A DNA stretch of 64,000 bases from Lithospermum erythrorhizon (taxonomy: Eukaryota; Streptophyta; Magnoliopsida; Boraginales; Boraginaceae). The first letter of the stretch is position 1, and each line of letters opens with the position of its first letter. Below, in pieces: positions 1 to 13,338 of this stretch. The stretch covers positions 372,001 to 436,000 of the forward strand of contig JADFUC010001025.1 in the NCBI GenBank assembly GCA_019722365.1, written 5' to 3'. Below the pieces are notes generated by a model that saw only the letters and a program-made list of their open reading frames with translations, had not been told where the DNA came from and ran no database searches. The translations under genes were made by a program, and so were the position numbers.

Positions 1-3000
1 TAATCAAACAAGCGAAGCTCATTACGTACCGCTGGACGGCTAAGAGAGTATGTTTTAATGGCTCAACGTAAGGGATAAATCAAACAAAGAAAGCAATGTA
101 TGGTTCATCGATTCGACGCTTCTAATCACATGCGCAAATAACGAGAAACTTTGTTAGTCTGTATAAAACATATTCACATACAGAATATCGGGAAACAACA
201 TCAAAATATTGGTCATAGAAAGGCAATGTGAAAATCACACTTAACGGGACTATTTCCATGGAGTAAGCAATGTATTTGGTTCCCCGAACTCAAAACAACT
301 CCGCGAGCGTAAAAAGTACCCCAAGAGAAAGTGCTTAATGCTTTGTTCGGGTGAGAAATTTCAGACTATATCTCACCCAACAAAGCGGGAGGATTGCTCA
401 AGAAAGGACGAGTACCAATAGAATGTTCACTGTGGATCTCGTGAGGTGCAAATGGCAGTGAAGAAATCGAGGAGCAGATGCTCACAAACTACCACATGTG
501 AGAACTCACAAGGTTGCGGCACCAAAGATACGGGCATCTTAGTTTCAAGTGGCCAAGGACACCGCAAGAAAAGAAAATGGTAACAAAGTAATGCCGCATT
601 TCAAGGCTATCACATGCGTGATTGTTTTAAAGGGGAGACAACTAGGAATGTCATTCCAAAGCAATCACAACGGAGAGCAACTACAAAATGAGCTAATCCA
701 TTCTCGATCAAGCATGGACCTATCTCACCAATATCAAACAAAGGAAAAAAGTATTTTTAAGTTTTATTGATGACTATAGAAAGTTACGGTCATATCTGTT
801 AGCAAATAAATCGATACTCCGAATACCAAACAATTCAAAAGCATGGTAGAAAAGGAGACAAACGCGAGCATCAAATGTTCAAGCAAGCCGACAGAGAGAG
901 AATACACCTCCATGTAATTTATGGTCGAAAATCGCGTTAAGGAAGCGGATCAAGAGACAAATTTTTACAATGCATATACTCCACAACAAAACGGAGTTGC
1001 CGCCGAGAGGAAAAAATAGACCGCCAAGTGAACATGGTCGTCATTATTAGTAGCAGCAAGATGCCTAAGTTTTGGGACTGAAGGGCCAACTGACTCCTTC
1101 TATGTTCTAAAATGTATGTCCAACATCGTCAAGAAAAATGTTACTCCACGTGAGGCTCGAGTGGAATTAAGCCTTCAAAGTGGAACACTTCATGGGACGC
1201 TTAGCACATGTTCACGCGCTAAGGTTAAGCATAGTTCGATAAAAGGAGTCAATGTGCATTTTCTCGGGATACAAGACACTAAAGCGGATATAGATTTTTC
1301 ACGTAGAAACAAAAAGAGTTGTGATTAGATGTCATATTTGAGGAAGATAAGCAATGGACCGGGGAAAGAATACGAAAGAATGTGACCGCGCACGTTGAAC
1401 GGAATGACGCATTACCGCGATGAAATCATGTCGGAAGCAACCAAACGCGAACCTCAAGTGAAATTCGGTGAAAGAGCCAAACGTAGAACATGTGGGAAAA
1501 TGAGGTCGAACATGAATCTTCAACCGATCACACAATGTAAATAAACGGCGAGTAGCCCAACCAAAGAAGAAGTGGAAGACTACGTAGAGTACCTACTGGA
1601 TTTGGTAGACTATGTCACAGAGAAGATCTAAGTAATGAAGATGTAAGGAATACGGTTCAAGAAATAAGCATCGTGACCTATTCGAGCGTTGTTTGAATAT
1701 ACATCCAGTACAAGGAAGCCAGTAAAGTACGGTGTTTGAGGATCAGAATGGAAAGCGGTATAAACCTTCAATCATAAAAACAACACCGGACAATGCACTA
1801 CCGCAGGACACGCACAGTGTAAAATGGATATTCAAAACAAAGAGAGATGAGAATGGAGAGATCACCAAACACAAGGCTAGGCTGATGGCAAAAGGATATT
1901 CACAAAAGGAAGGAATTGATTATTCTCGGAGGTCTTCAGACTGTGAGTAAGGACGGATATGTACGAGACTAATCATTGGTCTGGCCGCACATAAGTGGAT
2001 GGAAGCATTTATCGCTAGATGTAAAGTCCGGGCTTCTTTCTTCATGGAAACTTGATCAAGATGTTTATGTAGATCAACCGTAAGGTTTCAAGCAGTGAAA
2101 GAAAGAGCATATGGGTATACAAACTCCACAAGGCTTTATTGGCTAAACAAGCCCAAGAGCTGGGTTCAAGAGAATCAGTCTCATTTCATGCTCCAGAGTT
2201 TTAAGCGTGATAAATGAAAGCAAACCTCATTCACTAAGCAGCGGCCCGGGATTAAGAATTCTTATTGTGAGCATCTATGTGTATTTACTTGATTTTTCAC
2301 AGAAATGATCATGAGATGACGGCATTCAAGAACTCTATGCTTAGGAGTTTGATATGACGTATTTGGGACTTATAAATTATTTTCAGGCATCGAGGTGATT
2401 CGTATAGAAAGGAATCTTCATACGCCAAAAGAAATACGTAGAAGAGGTGCCAAAAAAGATTTTGGAACGCAGTGAGTGTAATCCAAAGAGTTTTACCCAA
2501 AGGCTTCCGTGGAACTAAAAGTTGATGTAGATGAAATAAAGAAAGTCGGGCGAATGAAACTCAGATAAACAAATCGTCAGTTTTTAATGCATTTGGCCAT
2601 CCACTGTGCCGCACCTCATGTTTGCAACTAGTTTGATCAGTAGATATATGGCCAAGCCAACTGAGCTACATATGTCAATTGCAAAGAAGATTCTCAGATA
2701 TCTAAAGGGCACTACACAACTTGGAATCTACTACATGAAGATGCAGAAGGAGGAGAAGCTGGGTAGCCTACACCGATAAATACTCACGCAGAGACGTTAA
2801 CGATGTGAAAGTACAAGCGGTTACGTGTTCAATTCGCCTCGAGCAAGGGTAATGGGCCTCAAAGAACTAATCGGTTTCTCTTTCAAACTACGTAGTTTAA
2901 TTCATCAGCAAAGAAATGCATGCACTGGCTGCCTATACGGACGGTAAGGATACTCATGAACTCGACACGGGGTTTATAGTGAGTGCATACACATCAAATG

Positions 3001-3290
3001 TGATAACAGCTTCTACCATTGCCGCCCAAGAACCCCGACATGTACGGAAGAAGCAAACACATCGATATATCCGCTACCATTTTTTAAGAAATTCACTAAG
3101 GAAGGAAAAATTGCATCGATACCGCGGAGTATCGATCAGTAGCCGATATCACGACTGGCCACTCAAAATTGGAAAGATTTCAAAAGCCGAGGGATGCTCT
3201 AGTGCATAGTTGGATGCTCGAGAAGTAAGTTGATTATAAGATTGTCAACTTGGCGGAGCAGAATGAGCCATGCATTGGACAAGTCGCATA
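1..3290 (+). pseudogene. Ty1/copia pol relic, 5' end outside window (element A)
   Basis: This is the decayed polyprotein of a copia LTR retrotransposon. Integrase-core similarity appears near 700-830, where a shifted frame gives SFIDDYRKLRSYLL. The integrase motif YTPQQNGVAAERK lies at 975-1016. Reverse transcriptase similarity is clear at about 1,820-1,930, with KWIFKTKRDENGEITKHKAR followed by LMAKGYSQKEGIDY. The RNase H-proximal stretch ILRYLKGTTQLGIYY lies near 2,690-2,735. Many stops and frame changes separate these blocks, so no functional protein is possible. The gag end lies to the left of the window. All blocks are on the plus strand and in normal copia order (integrase, reverse transcriptase, RNase H). 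Confidence 0.85.
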
Positions 3291-3570
3291 CTAAAGATTG
3301 TTGCATTTCTTGTTTTGTGGAGTTAGAGTATTGTTTCGTTTTGATTATATACTTCATCTTATCTCCATGTAAATCCGGCGAATAGCCAAAGTTTAGAGAT
3401 TAGTTGCGAGTAGATAACTATCAGAAGGCTATATATACAACCATCATTCTCAATGAATAACAGACTCTCACACGACTTAGCAAAGTTGTTCTGGCGGTTT
3501 ACACTCCAAATTCTCACACCGCAATCTCGTTGTTTTTTGGAAAGCGCCGACTTAGCTTATATCAACATTT
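3290..3570 (+). repeat. probable 3' LTR of copia element A
   Basis: This stretch follows the RNase H end of element A. It carries a TATA-like run (ctatatatac, near 3,430) followed by a short leader region, as in small copia LTRs. I could not fix the exact TG...CA ends because the partner LTR is outside the window. The call is inference from position and promoter-like content. Confidence 0.45.
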
Positions 3571-3996
3571 TTCAGATAGTGATAATTTTTAGAGTTTATA
3601 CCAACTCTTTGGAGGAATAACACTATAGTTTTTGGGCTTCTTTTATGTCATAAGAGTTACTAAAAGAAATTTTGTTGTAAATGTCTTTAAAAGAGAATAG
3701 ATTCTTAAATCATGTTTAGGCATCGTTCTATTGCGCGAATTCTAAGAATATTTTGGAGAATATATCTAGGAAAAATGCATGAAAGAGTGCCAACATTCCA
3801 ACTCGTATCGTTATGAGTAAATTGAGAAACAAAAGTCGGATAGAAAAGGTAAAGGTTAAAGAAAAATGTATAATTTTAAAAAGAATCTGGGAGCCGAATC
3901 GTATACCAAATCCGCTTATCACTCCAAATATTAATCGAGGTACCAGAATTGACTTTCCAAGATAGTTCATTTTTAAAAGTTAAGAGTCCGCATGAA
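3571..3996. other. AT-rich spacer between elements A and B
   Basis: No gene or recognisable repeat was found here. Reading frames are short and low in complexity. Confidence 0.4.
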
Positions 3997-5001
3997 TGTT
4001 GAAACTTCAATGAGAATCGATTCCCTTTTATTGCGCCTGCCGCGACAATCGTGGTATCAATTCATTTACCGGGTCAAGTTAAACGCGACATCGAACTTAA
4101 TATCACCTTAGTAACGGTATATTACTAGTGCTGGCCTCGCGATAATTTAAGGGCTAGCGAAATGGACACAGATCTTACTATTAATCGTTATAATAATAGT
4201 AATTGGTCAATTATTATTATTATACAACTTACTATTATCCGAGCCTGTAAGGTCACACACATAACGATATATTCAATATTTCATGAATGAAATTAACGAG
4301 ATCAGATATCGGGAGAAATGTATTTCAATATTTATATATTTGTCAAATATATATAAAACCCTAAAACCCTAAACTCTAAACCATCAATCGTTAAACTTGC
4401 AAGTTTAATCAATTACAATCGGTATCGGTTTAATAACTAACTTGATAAGCTATTTGATGTGACTGCTAGTATTTTTTAATTGAATTGTTAAGTTAATTAA
4501 AATAGAACAATCTCACTAGTAACTCATTATTTAATTAGAAGTTCATAACGGTCTAATTAAGTTAACGAAGTTAAACCGATTTCTTAACGAAGCCGCTTAA
4601 CGGTTTTCGAATTTCTATTTCTATTTAAAGAGGGATTAGGTTTTTATGACATAAGAATCACAAAAACCTCCACCCCTCAAAGAAATAGCCGCCCCCTCCT
4701 CTCTGTAGAATTGGAAGATAAGCCTCATTGTTGTGGGCCTCTAGCAAGTTCAAGCTCTCGGTTCGATTCCCTTAAGCAGACCCAAAGCCGACATCCGTCG
4801 GGTGTCAACAAGCATCGAGAGGATCTTCGAACGTGGCTTTCACGCGAGGCACCACGGGGATCAAGTTCAATCCGCTCGTTGATATGTAAGAATCCTTGTA
4901 TTCATACATTTGTTATTTCCATGTTTAGACACTTACATTATTTCAGAATCCCGATGCATTTAATTTGTTTATCACGATTAAATTCATACTAGATTCTAAT
5001 A
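3997..5001 (+). repeat. 5' LTR of element B
   Basis: This LTR is about 1 kb long. It aligns by eye along its whole length with 11,515-12,521, sharing for example tcaattcatttaccgggt, tatattactagtg and aaattcatactagattcta. A partial third copy lies at 57,399-58,400. It contains a run of telomere-like aaaccct units near 4,357-4,375. Confidence 0.85.
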
Positions 5002-5017
5002 GTGGCCTCGTGAGCCT
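5002..5017 (+). other. degenerate primer-binding site
   Basis: Immediately after the 5' LTR, gtggcctcgtgagcc resembles the plant copia primer-binding site tggtatcagagcc (initiator tRNA-Met complement). It differs at several positions, in line with decay of the element. Confidence 0.6.
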
Positions 5018-6900
5018 ACTTCAAGTTTAATGTATTTTATCTAGTTTGATTGTGTCGACATAGTTTTAGTTAATTTCGATTATTTCACGATTTATATATT
5101 CAATCGATTTAATATATAATATGAACAAATCAATCCATTTTAATAATATATATGTTTCACATGGCTGGAATCATCACTTCATGTATTGATTTTGATAATT
5201 TGAAGTTTATTTAATTTTCATGAAAATGAAAGGGATTCAAACATTAATTTACATTTTTAATTTGAGGTAATCATTTTCAATTTTACAAATGTAGGTTTAA
5301 AAATTTCAGAAAATTAATAAATTAAAACTGTGTGTTCTTGACCCTTTGTGGTTTATGCCAGAATTGTTTCGGAATTTTTTGAATTTTTATATCTAAAAAA
5401 TTCGCTGAATTTCTGAATTGTTTTGGGTTTAATCGAAAATGTTGTTTTTGATAAACTACCACTTGAAAGTGTTCAATAATGATATTGTTGATGTTCAAGA
5501 AAAATCCAGAATTTTGAAGTTTTAGAGCCTCCAAATCAAGTTTACAAAAGTTGCAATTAACTGAAAAATCAACCGAAATGAATTACCAAAATCGGACGCC
5601 GAACTCAGCAACGGCCTCCCGCTGGCCCAAATTGCCGAATTGATGTTCGCCACCGACGTAGCCCATTGGCTTCATTTTATGGCACCGGACGCGTGTCATC
5701 TCGTGGAAGGGCCGGAGGCCGGCGGCTTGCCGCGAAGTTCGCCGTCTGCTTAGAAAATCCTAAATGATTTTATGTAATTATTTTCTCTCTGCTTTAAAGT
5801 TTATTGGTAATTATTAATTTCGGTTTTAAATGTTAAACTTATAAATTTTGTCATTAAGATGATTGAATATATATCTCAATGGCATTAAATTTGATTTATA
5901 TTTCCCTTTCAAAATTATTTTCATATTAATTGGATAATTTTTGAAAATATTTTCATGATAACTTTTAAATTTTAAATTTTGAGTTAATTACTTGTAAGTA
6001 ATTATTCCATAATTTAAGAGGTGGTTAATTATTGTACAATTATCATTAATCACGGGTGAATATATTTGAATTTAAAATTTACATTAATCGATAATTAATC
6101 AGAAATATAATCGGGTAATTAATTAATCAATTATGAACACAATTTTCATTTCATTTAATATATGTGACATTAAGCATTTATTTGTTTTAATGTTTGCCCA
6201 TATATACTGTACTGAAACGGAATTTTGTTTTAATCGATATTTAATTCGTGTTTTTCCTGGCCCGCGACAGATTATTGAGGCACTATTCGAGTCATATTAT
6301 TTTATTTTATTTTATTTTCTTTGTTTCTCCAAGCTCAGACAAGGTCTAAGCCGATTAGTGTATTCAATCAGACAGTATTAAACGTTAGCCAAGCTAAAAC
6401 GTATTGCGCCTGTGGTCATATCATACGCTAAGGCAAGATTACTTGTTTTATTTTTTCATGTTGTACATATGCTTGATTATGCTACTTACTTGCATGGTAA
6501 AATAAAAGTTAAAGTAATAATCTCACCAATTTAAAATTTAAGCAACGATCAAGCCAATTTTAAAGTCACAACCTGGGTCAGATTATCCGACACACCGCGA
6601 CGGGCAAGGTTACGCTTTGCACTTAGATATGACAAACGGATCATGTCAAGTGATTTCCACTAACGCTGGCTTTCGGGACATGACTATCTGGCAATTTTGG
6701 TTTAATGGGTATGCTTAACCGGTTTGTTTCGAGATACGAAAAGTCGCAAAGATTCAATAAGATGCTTAACGACACAAGAAGCATGTGAGTTTTACATAAT
6801 CGTTGATAACCTACTATTATAAATGGATTCAAAATGTCAAGTAGTTGTTGCCGTTGATCTAAGTGTAATAGGTCTCGATACTAATATATTTTAGATTCAA
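5018..6900 (+). other. untranslated leader and spacer of element B
   Basis: No conserved protein is visible between the primer-binding site and gag. The stretch holds a GC-rich island (about 5,590-5,750) in otherwise AT-rich DNA and an attttattttatttt-type microsatellite near 6,297-6,320. Long leaders of this kind are seen in some copia lineages. Confidence 0.45.
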
Positions 6901-9900
6901 GTATTAGTATTTACTTTACAATTTATTTGTAAATGCTTAGCAATGATGAAGCCATCGACTTCGTTGTTCTTTATTTACTTATTCTCAGAATTTTAATGGC
7001 TACCGCTACTACTACTCATAAAAACTGCTTCACTCAAAGATTAAAAATAAGAAATGGATTAACTCAAACTTCACGAGCCGGGTCTCTTAAATTTGAGAAT
7101 TATTCTCAAGCAAGAGAGAACTCGACACGATTTTAAACACTAAGTGTTCCTCAAACTCCAATGATAAGTGCCTCCCATCGAAAAGTGGATCCTACAAAAA
7201 GCACAAAGTTCGACAACAAGGATGTCCAATGTCTTACGCGCCGGGCTAATACGGAACATCTGCCCAAATTCAATACGAAAAGCGTTAAAGATACGACATA
7301 TACCGCAACTCTGGGAGGAATTATTCCAAAGCGAAACTGTCGGTAGATATTTACACGGTCCGTGTTTCGCGACGCTGTGTTCGGGAACGGACAGATCATG
7401 AGCCCTCATATCATTAAAACGACGGGCTTCGGTCGATCGACTCAACGCTTCGGGGCACCGCGTCTCTCAAGAACCTGGCCGCTGATCTCATCCCCGTCTT
7501 CTTCCACAAATTCTCTCGCTTTGTCATGAACTTCAAATATGCACGAAGTTCGAAGTTATCTCTAAACGAATCGCATAAGATGATCACGAACGCCGATTTA
7601 ACTGTAAGACTAAAACTTCTATTCTTCCGGTTTTGGTGGTCCAAAACAAGAATAAATTCAAGAAGAAGAAGAAGTTTACCTACAGCCAAGGGTTCGAGGA
7701 ATCCAAAGTTGGCCGACAGTGAACACTAAAAGCGGACGACAAATGTCATTATCGGCGGAACCTGTGTCACCGGAAGTCGAATTGCGAGTTCACAAACGAT
7801 AGAAGAATGGTCTCAATGCACCACCTCACCGAAGGTACGACGTTATCAGTTTGTACAACTTCTAATTCTACTGTGGGCGCAGGATACCGGCCGGGGTTCT
7901 CATATTTGTCATAATACGCAGAACTCAAGTCAAGTAAGACTAGAGTGGTACGGATCTACGCTGGGAACGCTGCTTCGCGGCCCTCAGCAGTAGGATCCAT
8001 CGCTAAAAATTCTGCCCACGGCCTTGTTTTGAACTTATCTCCCGGGTTTACTATGTACCTACAATTCGCAGAATATTATTTCCGCTTCTCGCTTTGAATA
8101 ACGGCTGGTTTTCATTTTCACTGTATCCCGATGAATTTAGATCACCGTGAATGGGTAGTATTTGGTACCCGCCCTTCAAAATGGTCTATTCGCTTTTGCA
8201 TACGATGATTGAGTCATATAACATAAACTTAAACGGAATAAGCCTAATGACTTAAACCGCATATTAAATTGCGGCATCAAGCAGATCGGGTCATATTAAC
8301 GAACCGAATCAAGAAACTCCTACCCGCGGATACTCAAGGTTTTGATTATTTAATCATACGATAAGCGCGACCTTGGGTTTTGGGGCAAAAATGACTAAAT
8401 CACCTTCAATCGATTCAATGAAAGGCAAGTGATTTATCGATCATAATCTCTCACGCATGCGCCAACGAACACATCCGCAGTTATGGCGAGGCAACTACTT
8501 CATTACATTTATCGACGACACAGATAATGGGTTGCGGTATTTGATGGTATACACAAACACGGACCTCCTTTCGGTAAATTCAAGGAGTTCCAAAATGAAG
8601 TACAAAACCAATCGAACAAGATAATAAAGATTCTCCGTCCGATAGAGTGAGAATATTTGAGTCACGAAGTTCAATACTTCATCTTGGGGAAATAAGGTAT
8701 TGCTTTCACAACTCACTCGGGCAGAACGCCACAACATAACGGCGTGTCTGAAAGAGAAATCGAACCTCTTCGATATGGTTCACCATGATGAGCCTATCTC
8801 GATCTACTGCTTAATTTCTGGGATATAATTTCTAAGCGCCGACACCTTCCTTAAACGTATAAGTCCAACAAAGTCAAGAGAGAAAAACCCCCTACGACTG
8901 TGGTTCGGGAAGATTCCCTGCTGTTTTCTCAGATTGGGGTTTCAAGCTTATGTTAAGATTAACAAAGGATAAACTTGCGCCCAACTGAGCAATGCTATTT
9001 CATAGGATATCCAAAGGAAACAATGTAAGCATTATTTCTACTCCAAAAGACGAGAATAAAATCTTCTATCGCTAAGACAGAGTGTCTTTGAAAGGGAATA
9101 TCCGTCTGTATGACTAAGTATGGTGTTCATCTTGATGAAGCCTGCTGATGAAGTCAATGTCGATGCATCCAATGCAAACATCTCGACGCACCACAAGAAT
9201 CGCACCTTCTTTCATGTAAGATATCCAAATTTCGATCCACGTTGCTACGGGAAGAACCAACCCTGTGAGATCCAATGTGGATCGTCATGAACCGTAGAAG
9301 GGCTGCATTGAAGCCTTCATCATTGAAAGCGACAGCCCACTTCTTATGTTAGCTAAATGAATAGCAACGACATGTACGGCAACAGCCACGCAACTGAGAC
9401 GGATTCTATGTACCGTAACAAGGTTTAGTCCTTGTTGGATTTAACAAATGGGGTTTGCCCTATTGAATGTAAATGGGTATTTAAGTTAAAACATGATAAA
9501 GACTTTAAAAACACGATATTTTCAAACAGACCAGAAATGGTGTTGTTTCAAAACAAGCTCACTCAAGGCGACCATGATTTAAACCTACTCGCCAAAGGGC
9601 TGGGCGCTAGTCCATCCTGGATAATCTTAGCTATCACGCATTTCATGACTATGAAATATGGCAAATGGATGTAAAGACGCTTCTTGAATGGAAATTTGTA
9701 GGAAAGATGCAGATATGGCGCAACCTCCGTGTTTTCTTTATACGTCCTAAAGTGACCTAAGGTACTTAAGCCGCAAAGGTCCATTTATGGTCTTAAGCAG
9801 TATCCTGCAATTGAATCTACGCTTTGATGAATCAATTAAAGATTTTGGTTTAATCAAGAACGGCAAGAAGTCTCAGATACAATAAGCGTAAATGAGTTAC

Positions 9901-10740
9901 GATCATCTATAGTCCCTCAGATGTCGATTTACATACTTATCATCGAAACAACATGTAGTTACCGAACTCGGCCAAGGATCGGGTTGTGTAAATATTTCAA
10001 CGAAGGACTTAGGGCGGCTAATAACATATACTTGAATAAAAGATCCATCGAGATCGGGCTTGGTATGCCATGTTACGCACTAGACACGACGTGTCTTACG
10101 ACCGAAAGTATAACCAAGAGATACTAAGCTAATCCAAAGTGGTAACCACTCGGATTACTGCTGCATCTCAAGTATCCGAAGAACTAAAGATGCTTTCTTT
10201 GGTATACGGTGGAGATGCATGAGTTAGTAGTCACGGGTGCCACCGATGCCGCTTTTCAACCGATTGCAGACGACTATCGCTCCAGCCCGGTACGGTTTTA
10301 TCTCAATCCAAGGAGCAAGATTCGAGGAGTTCCGCGTAGGCACGCGCCGATTCTACCATGCACCTGAGACATCGCAGCCGTCTGCCGCTTAAAGAAGCAT
10401 GTTGATTAAGAAATTGCGGATCAGCCATGTAGTACTCCAAAGATTGGCGACTGGGGCTGAAGTTACTTTGCGGATAATATTTGGGCGATACTGCTTAAAG
10501 AACCCCGAGCACATCACAAATCCAAGCACGCATCGTAAAGTATCACCTAATTAGAGATATGCTTAATGTAGGATATCAAAGTATGTAAAGTAGCAACAGA
10601 AAGCCAATATTCGCCGAATTCTTTACTTTTCAAACCACTAAATCAGTAAAAGATGACGAGCATGCAATGTAACATAGTCTTGTGATGTATTGCCGCAGCC
10701 AAGCAAGTAGGTTAAGCTGAGTCGGTGAGTGTATCTATTA
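6900..10740 (+). pseudogene. gag-pol relic of element B
   Basis: The order is that of a copia polyprotein. A gag zinc knuckle at 7,744-7,785 reads CHYRRNLCHRKSNC, a degenerate form of the CX2CX4HX4C motif with the second Cys and a Gly lost. The pre-integrase segment YYVPTIRRILF lies near 8,048-8,080. The integrase core at about 8,485-8,600 reads NYFITFIDDTDNG, and the motif TPQHNGVSERE is at 8,726-8,758. Reverse transcriptase CKWVFKLKHDKD falls within 9,432-9,674, followed by QMDVKT near 9,665. A YVDD-like position, now damaged, is near 9,920-9,950. The RNase H tail resembling RKYHLIRD lies at about 10,500-10,600. Numerous stops and frameshifts make it non-functional. Confidence 0.85.
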
Positions 10741-11514
10741 GGGCATGTGAACAAATATCTGAATATCATGTTTATATTCGAGTATATTTGTTTATCAAGG
10801 CCTATGTATGTTTATATTTACACATATATGTATTTTATCCCCTCGACTTAGCTGAAAAATTAAAAATCCCAGGTTACTCTATGTTTTCTAGAGAGGCAAC
10901 ATGAATTGTTGATTATACCTCAAGCCTAGAAACATAGGATGCCTAAAGTGCCTCGTCGACAGCCGAGAAGCAGGCGACAAAGATTATACGACTAAATACG
11001 GTGTTTTGATTAATGATCAAGATCGATCACGTTAAATCACAGACTGTGATCAATCAAAGGGTCATTTGGCCCGGTGACTGTGTAGTTGGCACGACCGAAC
11101 GAATTCATAGAAGATACGATATCCGTGTCCTATGATATTTGTTTAGAAGTTTAGGTTCGACAATTCTAGACTCACGATATATAACTATCTCAAGTATATG
11201 TTTCAGATTTTGACTATGACCTAACGGCCTCACTTTGCTGACTCCCAACGCATATGTCATTGTCGCCACAAAATGTAGTATAGCGATAGATGCTGACATA
11301 TCGGGAGGATTTATCCGCCCCGATACAAGGAAGCATCTCAGTTTCTCATACGCCGCATTTATCGGGGTTTACGACGCCATAAATGCTTATTCAGCTTCAT
11401 ACTCGAGTAAAGAAAGTTGCGTGGGTGTTTCATGACACACTTCTTATGGTTAGCCTACTTACTGTAGATCGCTGGAGCAAAGGAATCAGAAAGTAATCGC
11501 CCAAGGGCAAAGGG
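10741..11514 (+). other. 3' spacer of element B with polypurine tract
   Basis: There is no recognisable protein after the RNase H remnant. The last bases, ccaagggcaaagggagg (about 11,501-11,517), resemble the polypurine tract that abuts the 3' LTR in copia elements. Confidence 0.5.
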
Positions 11515-12521
11515 AGGTTGAAATCAACGAGAATCATTCCCTTTATCAAGCGCCTGTCAAGCGACAATCATAGATCAATTCATTTACCGGGTTGGTTAAA
11601 TGTGATTACCGAACTTAGCGCTCACCTTAAGAATGGTATATTACTAGTGCGGTTCTCAAGATAATTTAAGGGTTACGAAATATCAAGGATCTTACTCATT
11701 AATCGCTTATAATAACAAGAATTCGGTCAATTATTATTATTATACAATCCTACTATTATCCGAGCCTGTATGTCACACACATACAATGATATTCGAATAA
11801 TATTTCATGAATGAAATTAACGAGATTTGTATATTGAGAAATGTATTTCTAATATTTATATATTTGTCAAATATATATGTTGATGAACATCGCTTGGTTA
11901 AATCCTTGCAAGTTTAATCAATTAAGCACTGAGATCGACGAATAACTCGATAAGCTATTCGAGCAGTTAATTGCTAAGATTTTAATTGAATTGTTAAGTT
12001 AATTGAAATAGAACACCACTAGTAACTCCATTATTTAATTAGAAGTTCATAACGTCTAATTGCTAACGGTTAAACCGATTTCTTAACGAAGTCAGTTTAA
12101 CGAAATTTTAATTTCGTGACTAAGATTTAAAAGCAGGGACAGTTTTTCAGCGACATAAGAATCACAAACCTCCACCCTCAAAAAGAAATAGCCGCTCTTC
12201 CTTTGGGGAGAATCGAAGATTTCATCTTCCACCTCATACTTCATCACAAAAATCTTAGCAAGTTCAAGTTTCTGCTCGATTCCCCGCGCAGGCAATCTGT
12301 AGGGACATCTCGTCGGAAAAGGACAAGCATCGAGAGGATCTTCGGTGGGCTTTCACGCGAGAGGTACCACGCGTGAAATCGTACTAATCCGCTCGCTGAT
12401 ATGTAAGAATCTTTTATTCATACATTTATTAATTCATGTTTAGATTAATTTACATTATTTTGAGAATCCGGGATGTATGAATTGGTGTTTATCACGATTA
12501 AATTCATACTAGATTCTAACA
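11515..12521 (+). repeat. 3' LTR of element B
   Basis: This is the partner of 3,997-5,001, lying directly after the purine tract and ending tctaaca. It lacks the telomere-like units of the 5' copy. Substitutions and short indels are scattered along the alignment, which shows independent decay after insertion. Confidence 0.85.
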
Positions 12522-13338
12522 ACGGCTATTCAAAACTCAAGATGAATTATTTTTATTTGTAGTCTGGTGGGAAGTGATTAGGTAATATTTAGGCTTAAAT
12601 TTGTTAGTACGTAAATGAGGCTTCAAATGCCGACAATCATTTTTGCCAAAGAGCTAAATCGAACATGGCGTGCTTAAACCAACTTCCTCACATGATTTAA
12701 GATGAAAAAAATTTCAATTAATCCAATGTATACTTTCTCGGTGAGGCCCTCCCTGGAGAAAATTAGCAAAGATTATAACTTGCATTGGGATGCAAAATTT
12801 AAAAGATGAACATTGTTGTGGAATAAAATGATACTTGCTAATATCTTTTGGGAATTATATTATAGATATAATATATTTAAATATTGTTTTTAAAAGGATT
12901 GCCGATGGATTATATTTCATATAGATGTGAAATTTTATTCTAAGATCCTATGTGGATATGTGACTTTAGGACTTTTCACCTTCCCACAAATTTATAGCAA
13001 TTAGCATTTGTGGAAATAGGGCTTGAAATGAAAATTAAGGGCGAATTCTGAGCTTTTGTAGCATCTAAAGATGATGCTGATTTATGTTGTGTATGGTTAA
13101 AAGATGCGTTGTTTGTAGCATGACTAGATCAGAGATGCAAGAGTACTCCATTAGTATCTGGTAGAAGAGTTTGATAAGAAATGATATGTTCTATGCTAAT
13201 CTTCAGGTTAGCCTCATTAGTTAAATCATATGTATGATATCTATATCAAGAGACTTAGAGGTAAGAATTATGAGGATCATGTACATAAAAATGTTTAAAT
13301 GACTAGATATTATTTGTAAGTCATCTTGTTAGCCTATA
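12522..13338. other. AT-rich intergenic DNA
   Basis: I see no supported gene or repeat here. Confidence 0.35.

Larger units (their letters stand above)
3997..12521 (+). mobile_element. near full-length degenerate Ty1/copia retrotransposon (element B)
   Basis: This is a copia element of about 8.5 kb with two similar LTRs (3,997-5,001 and about 11,515-12,521). A tRNA-Met-type primer-binding site follows the 5' LTR and a purine-rich tract precedes the 3' LTR. The gag, protease, integrase, reverse transcriptase and RNase H remnants are in plus-strand copia order. The LTRs begin TGTTGAAA-like and end TCTAATA or TCTAACA. The two LTRs differ by many substitutions and small indels, and the coding part is full of stops, so the insertion is old and inactive. 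The flanking 5-mers (atgaa on the left, acggc on the right) do not match, so no target duplication is visible. Confidence 0.85.

Noticed and set aside
7140..7689. Cluster of overlapping open frames of 60-100 codons on both strands
   Set aside because: Chance frames in the worn gag region of element B. The zinc knuckle and pol order show the plus strand is the coding one.
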